Source: Planctomycetota bacterium (GTDB lineage: Bacteria > Planctomycetota > UBA1135 > GCA-002686595). Taken from it: DNA of 64,000 nucleotides. The notes under the pieces were generated by a model. It made no database searches, had not been told where the DNA came from, and worked only from the letters and a program-made list of their open reading frames with translations. The stretch lies in assembly GCA_029259655.1 (NCBI GenBank), contig JAJDET010000171.1:1-64000 (forward strand), read 5' to 3'. Position 1 is the stretch's first letter, and each line of letters begins with the position of its first letter. A program made the position numbers and the translations under genes. This document shows, one piece after another, positions 1 through 7,640 of this stretch.

Positions 1-1078
1 GCTCGAACTCGGTGAAGGTGGAGGTCTCCACGTCCAGCGTGGCGCGCGCGATGAAGTTCGTCTCCACACCCCGCGGATACTCTCGCGACGGAGTCCAATC
101 GCTCTCTCCCATGAGCCACGGGCCCTCGGCTCGCGCCCGGACGGAGCCCGAGAAACGGATCTCCCCGTCGCTGAAGTCGACGCGGGACAGGTGCAGGATC
201 TCCACCTCTTCCGGGGCGAAGGGCAGCGACTGGCCGCGGACGTTGTCGACGAGATGGAAACGCGCGAGCCGCCGGACGAACGCCTCGAGCCAGCGGGGAT
301 AGCGGCCCACGACGAGTGTGTCTGCGAGGCCGGCGAGCGCGAGCGCCTCCGCCCTGGAGAGCCAGACGTGGTCCGGGTTCGAGGGCAGGATCGGCTCCGC
401 CGAAGGGTCGAGGTCGAGAGACAGGTCGCGCGCGGTCGAGGTCAGGGCGAGCCCATCCGCCGGATAGCTCGCCTCCCAGCGTCGCACGGGCGCGAAAGTG
501 GCCTCGGTCAGAGCCTCTCGCGCCTCCGAAGGGAGCGCCCTCCAGGACTCGAGCGACCCGCGCATCAACTCGAGCACGCGGTCCGGGTCGAGCGCGTTGG
601 CGGAAGCGAGGAGCGCGCCCCTGGGCGTGACGACGTAGATCCCCTGACGCGACCCGCCCGCGCCGCGGTAGTGACCCTCGTCGGCGAACGACTGGAAGAA
701 GCGGCACTCCGGATCGGTGCCGCGCTGCAACCGCCACGTCTCATCGGCAGCGGGGACGAAGGACTTCGCCAGCTCGATCACGCGCGGGTCGGACCAGACG
801 AACCGTCGGCCCCGGACGCCGTTGCCTCAGGTACAGCCCAGCGGGTGGCCGTTCATCACCCATAGCAGGAGCGGCTTCTCGACCTGGTTCGCGAGCGCCA
901 CGCCCTCCGCGAGCGAGGGGAGCCACGGGATCTTTCGCCAGGCGACCTCCTCGGGACGCGGCGCGAGGTACGCGCGCCAGCGTTCGAAGTCGGCCTCGCG
1001 CAGCGCAGGTACCCGCGAGGTCGTCGCGCAACCGGCGACGAGAGCGACGAGCGAGCAGAGTACGAGCGTGTTCCGCAC
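1..1078 (-). CDS. Probable selenoprotein: lipoprotein with thioredoxin-like Cys-Thr-Sec motif (3' end outside window)
   Basis: Seen: a GTG start at 1078 opens an 83-codon frame that meets TGA at 829-827, then runs on in the same frame for 275 further codons to the window edge without another stop. The N-terminus is a lipoprotein signal (hydrophobic stretch, then V-A-G-C17). Just before the TGA comes a beta-strand-like run (EKPLLLWVMNGHPLG) and then Cys82-Thr83-TGA84-Gly-Asn-Gly, the place of a thioredoxin-fold redox motif. The downstream part looks like normal protein and has the same codon bias. Inference: TGA84 is read as selenocysteine, giving a redox C-x-U pair in an envelope-anchored protein. 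A hairpin suitable as a bacterial SECIS lies just after the TGA (separate entry). Alternatives are a nonsense mutation or a sequencing error of a Cys or Trp codon. The fold class is inferred and the natural substrate is unknown. Confidence 0.72.
791..812 (-). promoter_or_regulatory. Candidate bacterial SECIS hairpin after the in-frame TGA
   Basis: Counting from the base after TGA 829-827, bases +15 to +22 pair with +28 to +36, giving an 8-bp helix with one G-U pair and one bulged U. The apical loop is GGUUC (+23 to +27). Known bacterial SECIS elements lie just 3' of the UGA inside the coding region and carry a G/U-bearing apical loop about 16-37 nt downstream; this matches. The E. coli fdhF loop has GGU at a similar distance (+19 to +21). 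The fold was done by hand, not computed. Confidence 0.55.
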
Positions 1079-1084
1079 CGAGGA

Positions 1085-1090
1085 AACCTA
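1085..1090 (-). promoter_or_regulatory. -10-like TAGGTT box, leaderless geometry
   Basis: TAGGTT ends 6 nt before the GTG start at 1078, with no Shine-Dalgarno sequence between. It is one of seventeen such boxes in the window and implies that transcription begins at or near the start codon. No convincing -35 hexamer is seen. Confidence 0.5.
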
Positions 1091-1142
1091 GCAGAGGCCC
1101 GACGGGCCGACAATCAGCGGCGTGTGTGGGCTCGGCCTCGTT

Positions 1143-4100
1143 TCACAGGTCCACGCGCGCCTCTCCTCCGGGCACGACCTCCACCTCCGCGAGCGACTCG
1201 ACGGAGTCGGGGTCGAAGAGGACCTCGCGAACCATCGGGACGATGCGCACGAGCCCCGACGGCACGCGCGTGGCGCGGAACGCACCGTCCTCGTCCGAGA
1301 CGATCGCGATCATCGCGGAGAGCGCACCGCCGCCGTCCCACAGCCCGACCAGCTTCTCGCGCCCGCGGTGCTCGGGCGACAGGTGGCCCGCGAGCGCGCC
1401 CGTCCAGAGCTCGAGCCGCCAGGGCTCGGTGCCGGGTTCCACGTCCACGACGTCGAGCAGGCGGAGCTCGCCGGCCTCGGCTCCGCTCGGCGACATGATC
1501 AGCCGGCGCCGGCCCGCGCTCGGAACCGAGAGGCTGAAGCGGCCCTCGGCGTCGAGGGAACTGGACGGCGGCGGCTCGGAGACATCCAGCTCCATCGGGA
1601 AGAGCGTCGCGGTCCAGCCCACGGCCGGCTGTCCGTCGACCGCGAGCGTTCCCGTCAGCTCCAGCGGCGCTTCCCCGTCGATCCACAGGTCGTGCCGGGT
1701 CGTCGTTCCGGGCCGCACGTCGGAGCTCCACTCGATCTCCCGCGGCGGGGACGACGACGTCTGCACGTGGGTCCCGGAGATCCCGGTCTCCGCGTCGACG
1801 AGAGCCACCTGCCACGGTCCGGGAACGAGCTCGCCGAAGCGGAAGAGACCGTCGGGGCCCACCCGCTGGGATCGCGGATGCCCGTCTCCGCGCGACACGG
1901 CGACGATGCTCCCGGTGACGGCCTGACCCTCGCTCGACCTTACTTCGCCCGCGATCGCGCCGAACGCACTCGCCTGCAGCACGAGCCCGGCCGCGCCCAC
2001 TCCCGGATCGAGGTCGAGGGGCCCGAGCTCCGCGAGGACGCGTCTCTCGGTCGAGGCGAGCAGGGTCCAGGTCCCGGCCTCGCGCAGCGTGATCGCGAAG
2101 CTCCCTTCCGCATCGGTCGTCACGGTCTCCTGCGGACGCGGCTCGAAACGTACGGGAAACCCGTCCTGCACGGTGTGGGTAGCGCAGGCCCGATGAAGGG
2201 CGACCTCGGCTCCGGGAACCGGACGACCGTCGGCGAAGACCACGCCGTGCACTCCGGGCAGGAGCTCGAGCCGTACCTCGACGAGCTCGTGCGCGGTCCC
2301 GCCGGCGAAGGGTCCCGCGGATCCGATCGCGTGGCCCGGCGCGCGGACTTCCACGCGGAAAGGAGCGTCGGGAACGCGCAGACGCGCACGTCCGTCCGTT
2401 CGGTCAGCGAGCTCGAGCGTCGCGAGCGTCGCATCGCCGTCGACCGAGACGACCGCGGCGCCATAGCGCTCGACGGGCTCTCCCATACGGGTCCGCACGA
2501 GGAGCTCGACATTCGCGAGCTCGGTGAGCTGGAGCTCGATGCCCGAGTCCCCCGCGACGAGCTCGACCTCCGCGGCTCCGAACGCTCCTTCGGGGTCGCT
2601 CGCGCGGAGGTGACGGCGCTCGCCACGGCCCACGATCCACTCGAAGGATCCGTCCGCCGCCGTCCGCCCGGTTCCGTTGGCCGTGTCCGAGCGGTATTCG
2701 AACCGAGCGAACGGCACGGGAAGACCATCGGGAGTCACGACGCGACCGGCGATCCGGTTCTCGGCGGGGAGAGTCCCGAGAACGAGCTCGACACCCAGCG
2801 CCTCCTCTCCGGACCGCACCTGAAATACATCGCTGAAGGCGGCGAGCCGCCCGGGTCCGACAGAGGCCGCTCGGAGGGGTCCGACGGCCACACCCGTGAC
2901 CAGGAACCGACCGGACGCGTCCGTCTCGGCTCGAGGTGCGTCGGCGGCGAAGTGCCGGAAGGACGGGACCCCCATCGCGACGCCGCCCTCGGCGGCGAGC
3001 CCCGGGTTGAAGGCGAAGCGGAAGTCCTCGAGCGACGGCTCGACGATCGCGACCGTGGCTCCGACGATGCCGCGCCCCTCGGGATCCACGATCCGTCCGG
3101 AGACCGCACCGGCCGCGCCGAGGCGGTAATCCGCGAGCCACACCGTCTCGCCTCGACGCAGCTCGGTCTCTTGCGAGACGCGCGTCCGGCCGGGTGCACT
3201 CGCCGCGACGCGCAACAAGAGCCTCGAGCCGTCGAACGAGCCCGGGACGGCGACCGCGACGTCGATTTCGCCCCGCGCGTCGCTGGTCGCTTCGATGGCG
3301 AGCCCACGGCCGCTTTCTCCGGCGAGCGTCGCGCCCGCGATCGGCCGCCCGGTGTCGTCGAGGATCCGCGCGCGCAATCGGGCCGACGAGCCCGTGCCCT
3401 CGGCTACTTCACTCGCATCGTTCGTCGAAGGCGCCGCGGGCGAACGAGCCGATACCCGGTTCGACGGTGAGACGGTCTCCGACCGAGTTGCGTCCGCCAA
3501 CGGGCGATAGGCCACGTCGACTTGCTGCTCGGGCGCCGCGGGCAGGAAGGAGAAATCCGGCAACACGCCGGTCAGGGACAGACCGACGCCCAGCGCGACT
3601 GCGATCGTGCCCGCGAAGAGGATCTTGGTGGCGGTGCTCATGGCCAGGACTCCGTGGACCAGGGGGAAGGTCGGTGTGGCGGGGCGGAAGTCACGGCCGA
3701 GCGGAGCGAGGAGCGCGAGCCAGGCGCGGCGGTCGCCGCCGTGGCGACGGTCGAGACGATCCCGGAGCTCCTCGACCGCCTGCTTGAGCTGCCAGCGCAC
3801 GGTCCCGGCGGGGACGCCGCGCAGGCGTGCGATCTCGACGGCGGAGAGGCCCTCGAAGTAGCGCTCGAAGAGGCGCTGGCGGAGCGGATCGTCGAGGGCG
3901 AGCGCCTCCTCGACCAGCTCGCGCTGCGCCTCGACCCGGGACACGACCTCCTCACCCGAGAGCAACGCCTCGGGACGTGCGGACGCGCGCTCCCGATCCA
4001 CGCGGTGCCCCGCGCCGCGCCGCTCCTGCCGCGCGAAGTTGCGCAGCACGCGAGCGAGCCACGTCCGGGCCGGAGTCTCGGAGGCGGGTGGATTCCGCAG

Positions 4101-4235
4101 GGCGGCCACCCAGGTCTCCTGGGCGAGGTCGTCGGCCAGCTCGTCGTCTCCCGTGAGCCGCCGCGCCAGCGCCCGGACCCAGTCCGCGTGGCGCAGGAGC
4201 TCGTTCACGGTCAGGTGGGAGGACTCGGCGCTCAT
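1143..4235 (-). CDS. ECF sigma factor fused to a membrane anchor and carboxypeptidase-regulatory-like repeats
   Basis: 1030 aa, about five times the usual ECF length. Residues about 10-75 are sigma region 2 (DDLAQETWVAAL) and about 105-165 are region 4 with its helix-turn-helix (GLSAVEIARLRGVPAGTVRW). A single transmembrane helix follows at about 203-223. The remaining 800 residues are a string of beta-sandwich repeats of the CarboxypepD_reg type, recognised by recurring G-x-V/I-x-D-x-x-G-x-P-V-x-x-A-x-V blocks each followed by T-D-A-x-G-x-F (about residues 293, 374, 495, 660, 760 and 850). Inferred topology: sigma domains in the cytoplasm, repeats outside, so one polypeptide may sense the envelope and direct RNA polymerase, perhaps after proteolytic release. 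Extended ECF factors are common in Planctomycetota. The ATG start is supported by a TAGGCT box 8 nt upstream. Confidence 0.9.
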   Translation of the reverse strand: MSAESSHLTVNELLRHADWVRALARRLTGDDELADDLAQETWVAALRNPPASETPARTWLARVLRNFARQERRGAGHRVDRERASARPEALLSGEEVVSRVEAQRELVEEALALDDPLRQRLFERYFEGLSAVEIARLRGVPAGTVRWQLKQAVEELRDRLDRRHGGDRRAWLALLAPLGRDFRPATPTFPLVHGVLAMSTATKILFAGTIAVALGVGLSLTGVLPDFSFLPAAPEQQVDVAYRPLADATRSETVSPSNRVSARSPAAPSTNDASEVAEGTGSSARLRARILDDTGRPIAGATLAGESGRGLAIEATSDARGEIDVAVAVPGSFDGSRLLLRVAASAPGRTRVSQETELRRGETVWLADYRLGAAGAVSGRIVDPEGRGIVGATVAIVEPSLEDFRFAFNPGLAAEGGVAMGVPSFRHFAADAPRAETDASGRFLVTGVAVGPLRAASVGPGRLAAFSDVFQVRSGEEALGVELVLGTLPAENRIAGRVVTPDGLPVPFARFEYRSDTANGTGRTAADGSFEWIVGRGERRHLRASDPEGAFGAAEVELVAGDSGIELQLTELANVELLVRTRMGEPVERYGAAVVSVDGDATLATLELADRTDGRARLRVPDAPFRVEVRAPGHAIGSAGPFAGGTAHELVEVRLELLPGVHGVVFADGRPVPGAEVALHRACATHTVQDGFPVRFEPRPQETVTTDAEGSFAITLREAGTWTLLASTERRVLAELGPLDLDPGVGAAGLVLQASAFGAIAGEVRSSEGQAVTGSIVAVSRGDGHPRSQRVGPDGLFRFGELVPGPWQVALVDAETGISGTHVQTSSSPPREIEWSSDVRPGTTTRHDLWIDGEAPLELTGTLAVDGQPAVGWTATLFPMELDVSEPPPSSSLDAEGRFSLSVPSAGRRRLIMSPSGAEAGELRLLDVVDVEPGTEPWRLELWTGALAGHLSPEHRGREKLVGLWDGGGALSAMIAIVSDEDGAFRATRVPSGLVRIVPMVREVLFDPDSVESLAEVEVVPGGEARVDL

Positions 4236-4243
4236 GACTTCCG

Positions 4244-4249
4244 AGCCTA
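4244..4249 (-). promoter_or_regulatory. -10-like TAGGCT box, leaderless geometry
   Basis: TAGGCT ends 8 nt before the ATG at 4235. It faces an identical TAGGCT box on the other strand at 4351-4356, so this 129-bp gap is a divergent promoter region. Confidence 0.5.
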
Positions 4250-4350
4250 CCGATGCAGCGCGGGCCCGGAGCGTTGGGACTTTCCTGCGAATCCCGGGCT
4301 CGAGAGTCCCGGAGAGCCGAGGAGCGCGTGAGCCCGACGTCCGGCGCCGC

Positions 4351-4356
4351 TAGGCT
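4351..4356 (+). promoter_or_regulatory. -10-like TAGGCT box, leaderless geometry
   Basis: TAGGCT lies 8 nt before the ATG at 4365, with no purine-rich ribosome site between. It is the partner of the box at 4244-4249. Confidence 0.5.
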
Positions 4357-4364
4357 CTCCGCCC

Positions 4365-6314
4365 ATGCAGCTCGCCACGCTGGACTGGGCGATCGTCGCG
4401 CTCTACGTGGTCTTCGCCCTGGGCGTCGGCCTCTGGCTCTCGCGTCGGGCGAGCCGCGACGTCGACGAGTTCTTCCTGTCGGGCCGGAAGCTCCCCTGGT
4501 GGATCGCGGGGACGTCGATGGTCGCGACGAGCTTCGCGTCCGACACGCCGCTCGTCATCACCGGCTGGGTGCGCGACCACGGCATCTGGCAGAACTGGTT
4601 CTGGTGGAGCTACGCAGCGAGCGGGTTCCTGGCCACGTTCCTCTTCGCGCGCTACTGGCGGCGCGGCGAGGTGATGACGACGGCCGAGCTCGCCGAGCTG
4701 CGTTACGGCGGAAAGAGCGCGGGCACCCTGCGCGGCTTCGTCGGCTTCTACCAGTCCTTCGTGAAGAACGAGCTGATCCTGTCCTGGGTCCTGCTCGCCG
4801 CCATGAAGATCATGGAGGTGCTCGTCGGCGGAGACCCGCTCGTCGCGATCGTGACGCTGTGCTTGATCGCGCTCGCGTACTCGCTGCTCGCCGGACTGTG
4901 GGGCGTCGTCATGACGGACCTCCTGCAGTTCTCGATGGCGATGGTGGGCGCGATCTTCCTGGCCGTCGTCGCGTGGAGCGAGGTGGGCGGGATCGACGGG
5001 TTGAAGGAAGCCGCCGGCGACGCGATCCGACCGGAGACACTGGCCTTCCTCCCCACGCCGGGTGAGGGCGGCCCGCTCGACGCCTCGTTCTGGACGGTCC
5101 CGCTCGCCGCCGTGGCGGTCTACCTGTGCGTCCTGTGGTGGGCCTTCGAGAACGTGGACGGGGGGCCGATCGCCGTGCAGCGGATCTCCGCCTGCAAGGA
5201 CGAGCGCCACGGCATCCTCGCGTTCCTGTGGTTCAACGTCGCGCATTTCGCGCTGCGGCCGTGGCCGTGGATCCTGGTCGCGCTCGCGTCGCTCGCGGTC
5301 CTGCCGCGGCTCGAGGTGAGCGCGCCCGTTGCGGGTCGGATCGTCGGGCTGGAAGAGCGGTCGGTCACGCTCGAGCCGGAGGGAGGCGGCGAGCTGGTGA
5401 GCGTCTCGCTCGCGGTACCCGGCGAGTCGGAGACCTGGAAGGCGGAGGCCGTCGTCGCGACCGACGACACGGTCACGACGGGCCAGGTGCTCGCGCGAAC
5501 CGACTCGGAGCGCGCCTATCCCGCCATGATGGCGCGCTTCCTCCCCATCGGGCTCCTGGGGCTGATGGTCGCTTCGCTCCTGGCCGCGTTCATGTCCACG
5601 GTCGATACGCACGTGAACCTCGCGTCGTCGTTCTTCGTCAACGACCTCTACCGCCGGTTCATGCGGCCGGACGCGAATGCGGGGCACTACGTGCTCGTCG
5701 CGCGTCTCGCGAGCATCGGAGTCCTCGCCCTCGGCGCCGTCGTGGCCTGGCAGTCGAAGTCGATCTCCGCTCTTTTCGGCTTCTTCGCGTCGCTGATGTC
5801 GGGCGTCGGTCCGGTCTACGTCATGCGCTGGCTCTGGTGGCGCGTCAAGGCGAGCACGGAGATCACGGCCATGGTCGCGTCGGGCGCGACGGCGACGTTC
5901 CTGACCTACGCCGACCTGGGCTGGGGCTCGAGCGCGTTGAGCCCCGACGGCGAGCTCTCGACCGCAGGCCGTGTCTGCATCACGGTCGCGGTCTCGCTCG
6001 CGGCATCGCTCGTCTCGCTCCTCGTCACGGCTAGCCCAGATCCGTGCGACCTGACGGGCTTCTACAGGAAGGTCCGCCCCATCGGCTGGTGGGGACCCGT
6101 GCGCGCGCTGTGTCCCGACGTGAGCGTCATCCGTGACGGCCACGTGGTGCTCGCGGGCATCGTCGGTGGACTCTCCGCGACCTTCGGGGTCATGTTCGGA
6201 CTCGGCTTCGCGCTGCTGGGGCGCGGCGAAGACGTGCTTCCCGCGAGCGTCGTCGCGGTGACCGGTACGCTCGTGACGCTCTGGGCGTTGCCGCGTCTCA
6301 CCCGGAAGACGTAG
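4365..6314 (+). CDS. Sodium:solute symporter (SSS family) with an inserted barrel-sandwich-like domain
   Basis: 649 aa polytopic membrane protein of the SSS family (LeuT fold). It has the family's N-terminal region with the FFLSGRKLPWW motif near residue 37 and TSMVATSFASDTP at about 50-62, and the later AFMSTVDTHVNL helix. It is predicted to import an organic solute with Na+; the substrate cannot be told. Odd feature: residues about 316-380 (5310-5504) form a hydrophilic, Val/Gly/Glu-rich segment (APVAGRIVGLEERSVTLEP through VTTGQVLARTD) between two helices. It reads like the biotinyl-lipoyl or HlyD barrel-sandwich hybrid but lacks an attachment lysine. Most SSS proteins have only a short loop there, as far as I know. 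The gene stands alone, divergent from the sigma fusion. Confidence 0.9.
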   Translation: MQLATLDWAIVALYVVFALGVGLWLSRRASRDVDEFFLSGRKLPWWIAGTSMVATSFASDTPLVITGWVRDHGIWQNWFWWSYAASGFLATFLFARYWRRGEVMTTAELAELRYGGKSAGTLRGFVGFYQSFVKNELILSWVLLAAMKIMEVLVGGDPLVAIVTLCLIALAYSLLAGLWGVVMTDLLQFSMAMVGAIFLAVVAWSEVGGIDGLKEAAGDAIRPETLAFLPTPGEGGPLDASFWTVPLAAVAVYLCVLWWAFENVDGGPIAVQRISACKDERHGILAFLWFNVAHFALRPWPWILVALASLAVLPRLEVSAPVAGRIVGLEERSVTLEPEGGGELVSVSLAVPGESETWKAEAVVATDDTVTTGQVLARTDSERAYPAMMARFLPIGLLGLMVASLLAAFMSTVDTHVNLASSFFVNDLYRRFMRPDANAGHYVLVARLASIGVLALGAVVAWQSKSISALFGFFASLMSGVGPVYVMRWLWWRVKASTEITAMVASGATATFLTYADLGWGSSALSPDGELSTAGRVCITVAVSLAASLVSLLVTASPDPCDLTGFYRKVRPIGWWGPVRALCPDVSVIRDGHVVLAGIVGGLSATFGVMFGLGFALLGRGEDVLPASVVAVTGTLVTLWALPRLTRKT

Positions 6315-6317
6315 CGG

Positions 6318-6920
6318 TCACGCGACGAGCCGGGCGAGGATGGCGAGCGCCTTCTTAGCCTTCTCGTTGCGGACTTGCTTCCAGCCCTCGCCGGCCCGCC
6401 CCTGCGCGAGATCCACGAGGTAGGCCCCTTCCGGCCGTGGCTCGGTGTGGGCCGCCTGGGCTCTCAACCACTCCTCCGCGAACTCCTGAAGCGTGGGAGC
6501 GCTACCGGAGGTCCAGAAGTCGCGCAGGACGAAGCGTGCGATCATCCCGTTGCGATAGGTACCGCCCGTGAGCTCCTTCAACGTCCCGATGAGCCGCTCG
6601 TTCTTCTTGTCGTACTGTCCGTAGTGGAGCCGGAACGCCCGCGTGAGCCGTTCGGGGAGCGGAGCGTCGGAGACCACGCCCCTGGAATAGACCGTTGGCC
6701 CGGTGCGCTTCCCGTTCAGCGCGAACTCCAGGATGCGCGCGAGAACGACGTCCTTTCGGTCCCGGTCGCGCGACGCTCGCAGGCGGCCGTCCGGTCGTTC
6801 GACATGGATCATCAGAGGCAGGTCGTGCGCCCGGCAGAACTCCCGCATCTCCTCGAGATTGAGGTAGTAGATGCACTCGTCGAGGATCGCGCGATCCGCG
6901 GCCGAGAGCTTCGGGGTCAT
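6318..6920 (-). CDS. SAP-like / DUF6434-like domain protein
   Basis: 200 aa. Residues about 5-75 resemble a degenerate SAP-type helical module (LDECIYYLNLEEMREF, then ILEFALNGKRTGP). The middle part (FRLHYGQYDKKNERLIGTL, then LTGGTYRNGMIARFVLRDFW) resembles the DUF6434 module that often accompanies it. Nucleic-acid binding is possible but not shown. The ATG start at 6920 overlaps the TGA of the upstream pyrophosphatase gene (ATGA), so translation is probably coupled. A longer in-frame reading back to 7046 is rejected because it lies inside the upstream gene and is low-complexity Arg/Gly. Family recall is moderate; the biological role is unknown. Confidence 0.72.
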   Translation of the reverse strand: MTPKLSAADRAILDECIYYLNLEEMREFCRAHDLPLMIHVERPDGRLRASRDRDRKDVVLARILEFALNGKRTGPTVYSRGVVSDAPLPERLTRAFRLHYGQYDKKNERLIGTLKELTGGTYRNGMIARFVLRDFWTSGSAPTLQEFAEEWLRAQAAHTEPRPEGAYLVDLAQGRAGEGWKQVRNEKAKKALAILARLVA

Positions 6921-7588
6921 CGCCCGGCTCTTGCGTGGGCCTCGTCGAACGCCTCGATCGCGGCCTCGAGGATTCGCTCGGCCTCCTGCGCGTCGCCGAG
7001 ACCCCTCGTCTCCATCTCGCCGGGGCCCTTGTAGTTCGCGAACCACGTCTCGACGATCTCGGTCACGCCGGGGAAGCGCTCCTGGAGCTCCGCGAGGTCG
7101 CTCGCGGCGGCGAGCGCCGTCCCCTCCTGCACCGCGAGCAACTTGTCGTCCTGCTCCCCGCCGTCGAGGAGCCTCAGGACGCCCAGCACACGCACGCGCA
7201 GGAGGCTTCCGCGCTCGACGGCCGGACCGAGCACGATGACGTCGAGCGGATCACCGTCGCCCCCGAGCTCCTTGGGCAGGATCGTGCGCGGAACCATCCC
7301 GTAGTTCCCGGGATAGCCCAGGTACTTCACGACGCGCGGCACGCCCTTCTTGAACTCCCAGCGCAGCGCGCCGTCGTCGTGATCGACCTCCCACTTGGCC
7401 GTCGTTCCGGCCGGGATCTCCACCACGACGTGCACCGACCCGTCCGCGTGCCTGGCGGGGAAGTCCGTGATCAGGTTCCGCGGCGCGACGAGCGTGTACG
7501 CGTCCGGCTGCGCGTAGCGGATCTCCTCGTCGACGGCCGCGCAGGCGGCCACGACTACAGCCAAGGCGCAGACGATTCTCTTCTTCAC
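6917..7588 (-). CDS. ppa: Inorganic pyrophosphatase (family I) with lipoprotein signal
   Basis: 223 aa. Hydrolyses pyrophosphate to phosphate. The family I core is present: GYPGNYGMVPRT, the signature GDGDPLDVIVLG with its metal-binding aspartates, DDKLLAVQ, and a C-terminal NYKGPGE lysine motif, so it looks catalytically complete. Odd feature: the protein begins MKKRIVCALAVVVAACAAVD, a lipoprotein signal with V-A-A-C16, so it is predicted to be exported and lipid-anchored, whereas soluble pyrophosphatases normally act in the cytosol. The GTG start is supported by a TAGGAT box 7 nt upstream. It overlaps the SAP-like gene by ATGA. Confidence 0.9.
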   Translation of the reverse strand: MKKRIVCALAVVVAACAAVDEEIRYAQPDAYTLVAPRNLITDFPARHADGSVHVVVEIPAGTTAKWEVDHDDGALRWEFKKGVPRVVKYLGYPGNYGMVPRTILPKELGGDGDPLDVIVLGPAVERGSLLRVRVLGVLRLLDGGEQDDKLLAVQEGTALAAASDLAELQERFPGVTEIVETWFANYKGPGEMETRGLGDAQEAERILEAAIEAFDEAHARAGR

Positions 7589-7595
7589 GGTTCTG

Positions 7596-7601
7596 ATCCT
7601 A
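7596..7601 (-). promoter_or_regulatory. -10-like TAGGAT box, leaderless geometry
   Basis: TAGGAT ends 7 nt before the GTG start at 7588 of the pyrophosphatase gene. No ribosome site lies between. Confidence 0.5.
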
Positions 7602-7640
7602 CCGTCGGCCCCCGGGCGCGGAACCCGACGCGTTGCAGGT

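Noticed and set aside
827-829. TGA as a simple nonsense mutation making a pseudogene
   Set aside because: Not excluded, but frame continuity for 275 codons, the C-T-x redox context and a SECIS-like hairpin favour recoding.
1122-3470. Long plus-strand open frame of 782 codons
   Set aside because: It lies wholly opposite the sigma fusion gene, is rich in Arg/Glu/Asp with no domain, and has codon-shadow composition typical of GC-rich DNA.
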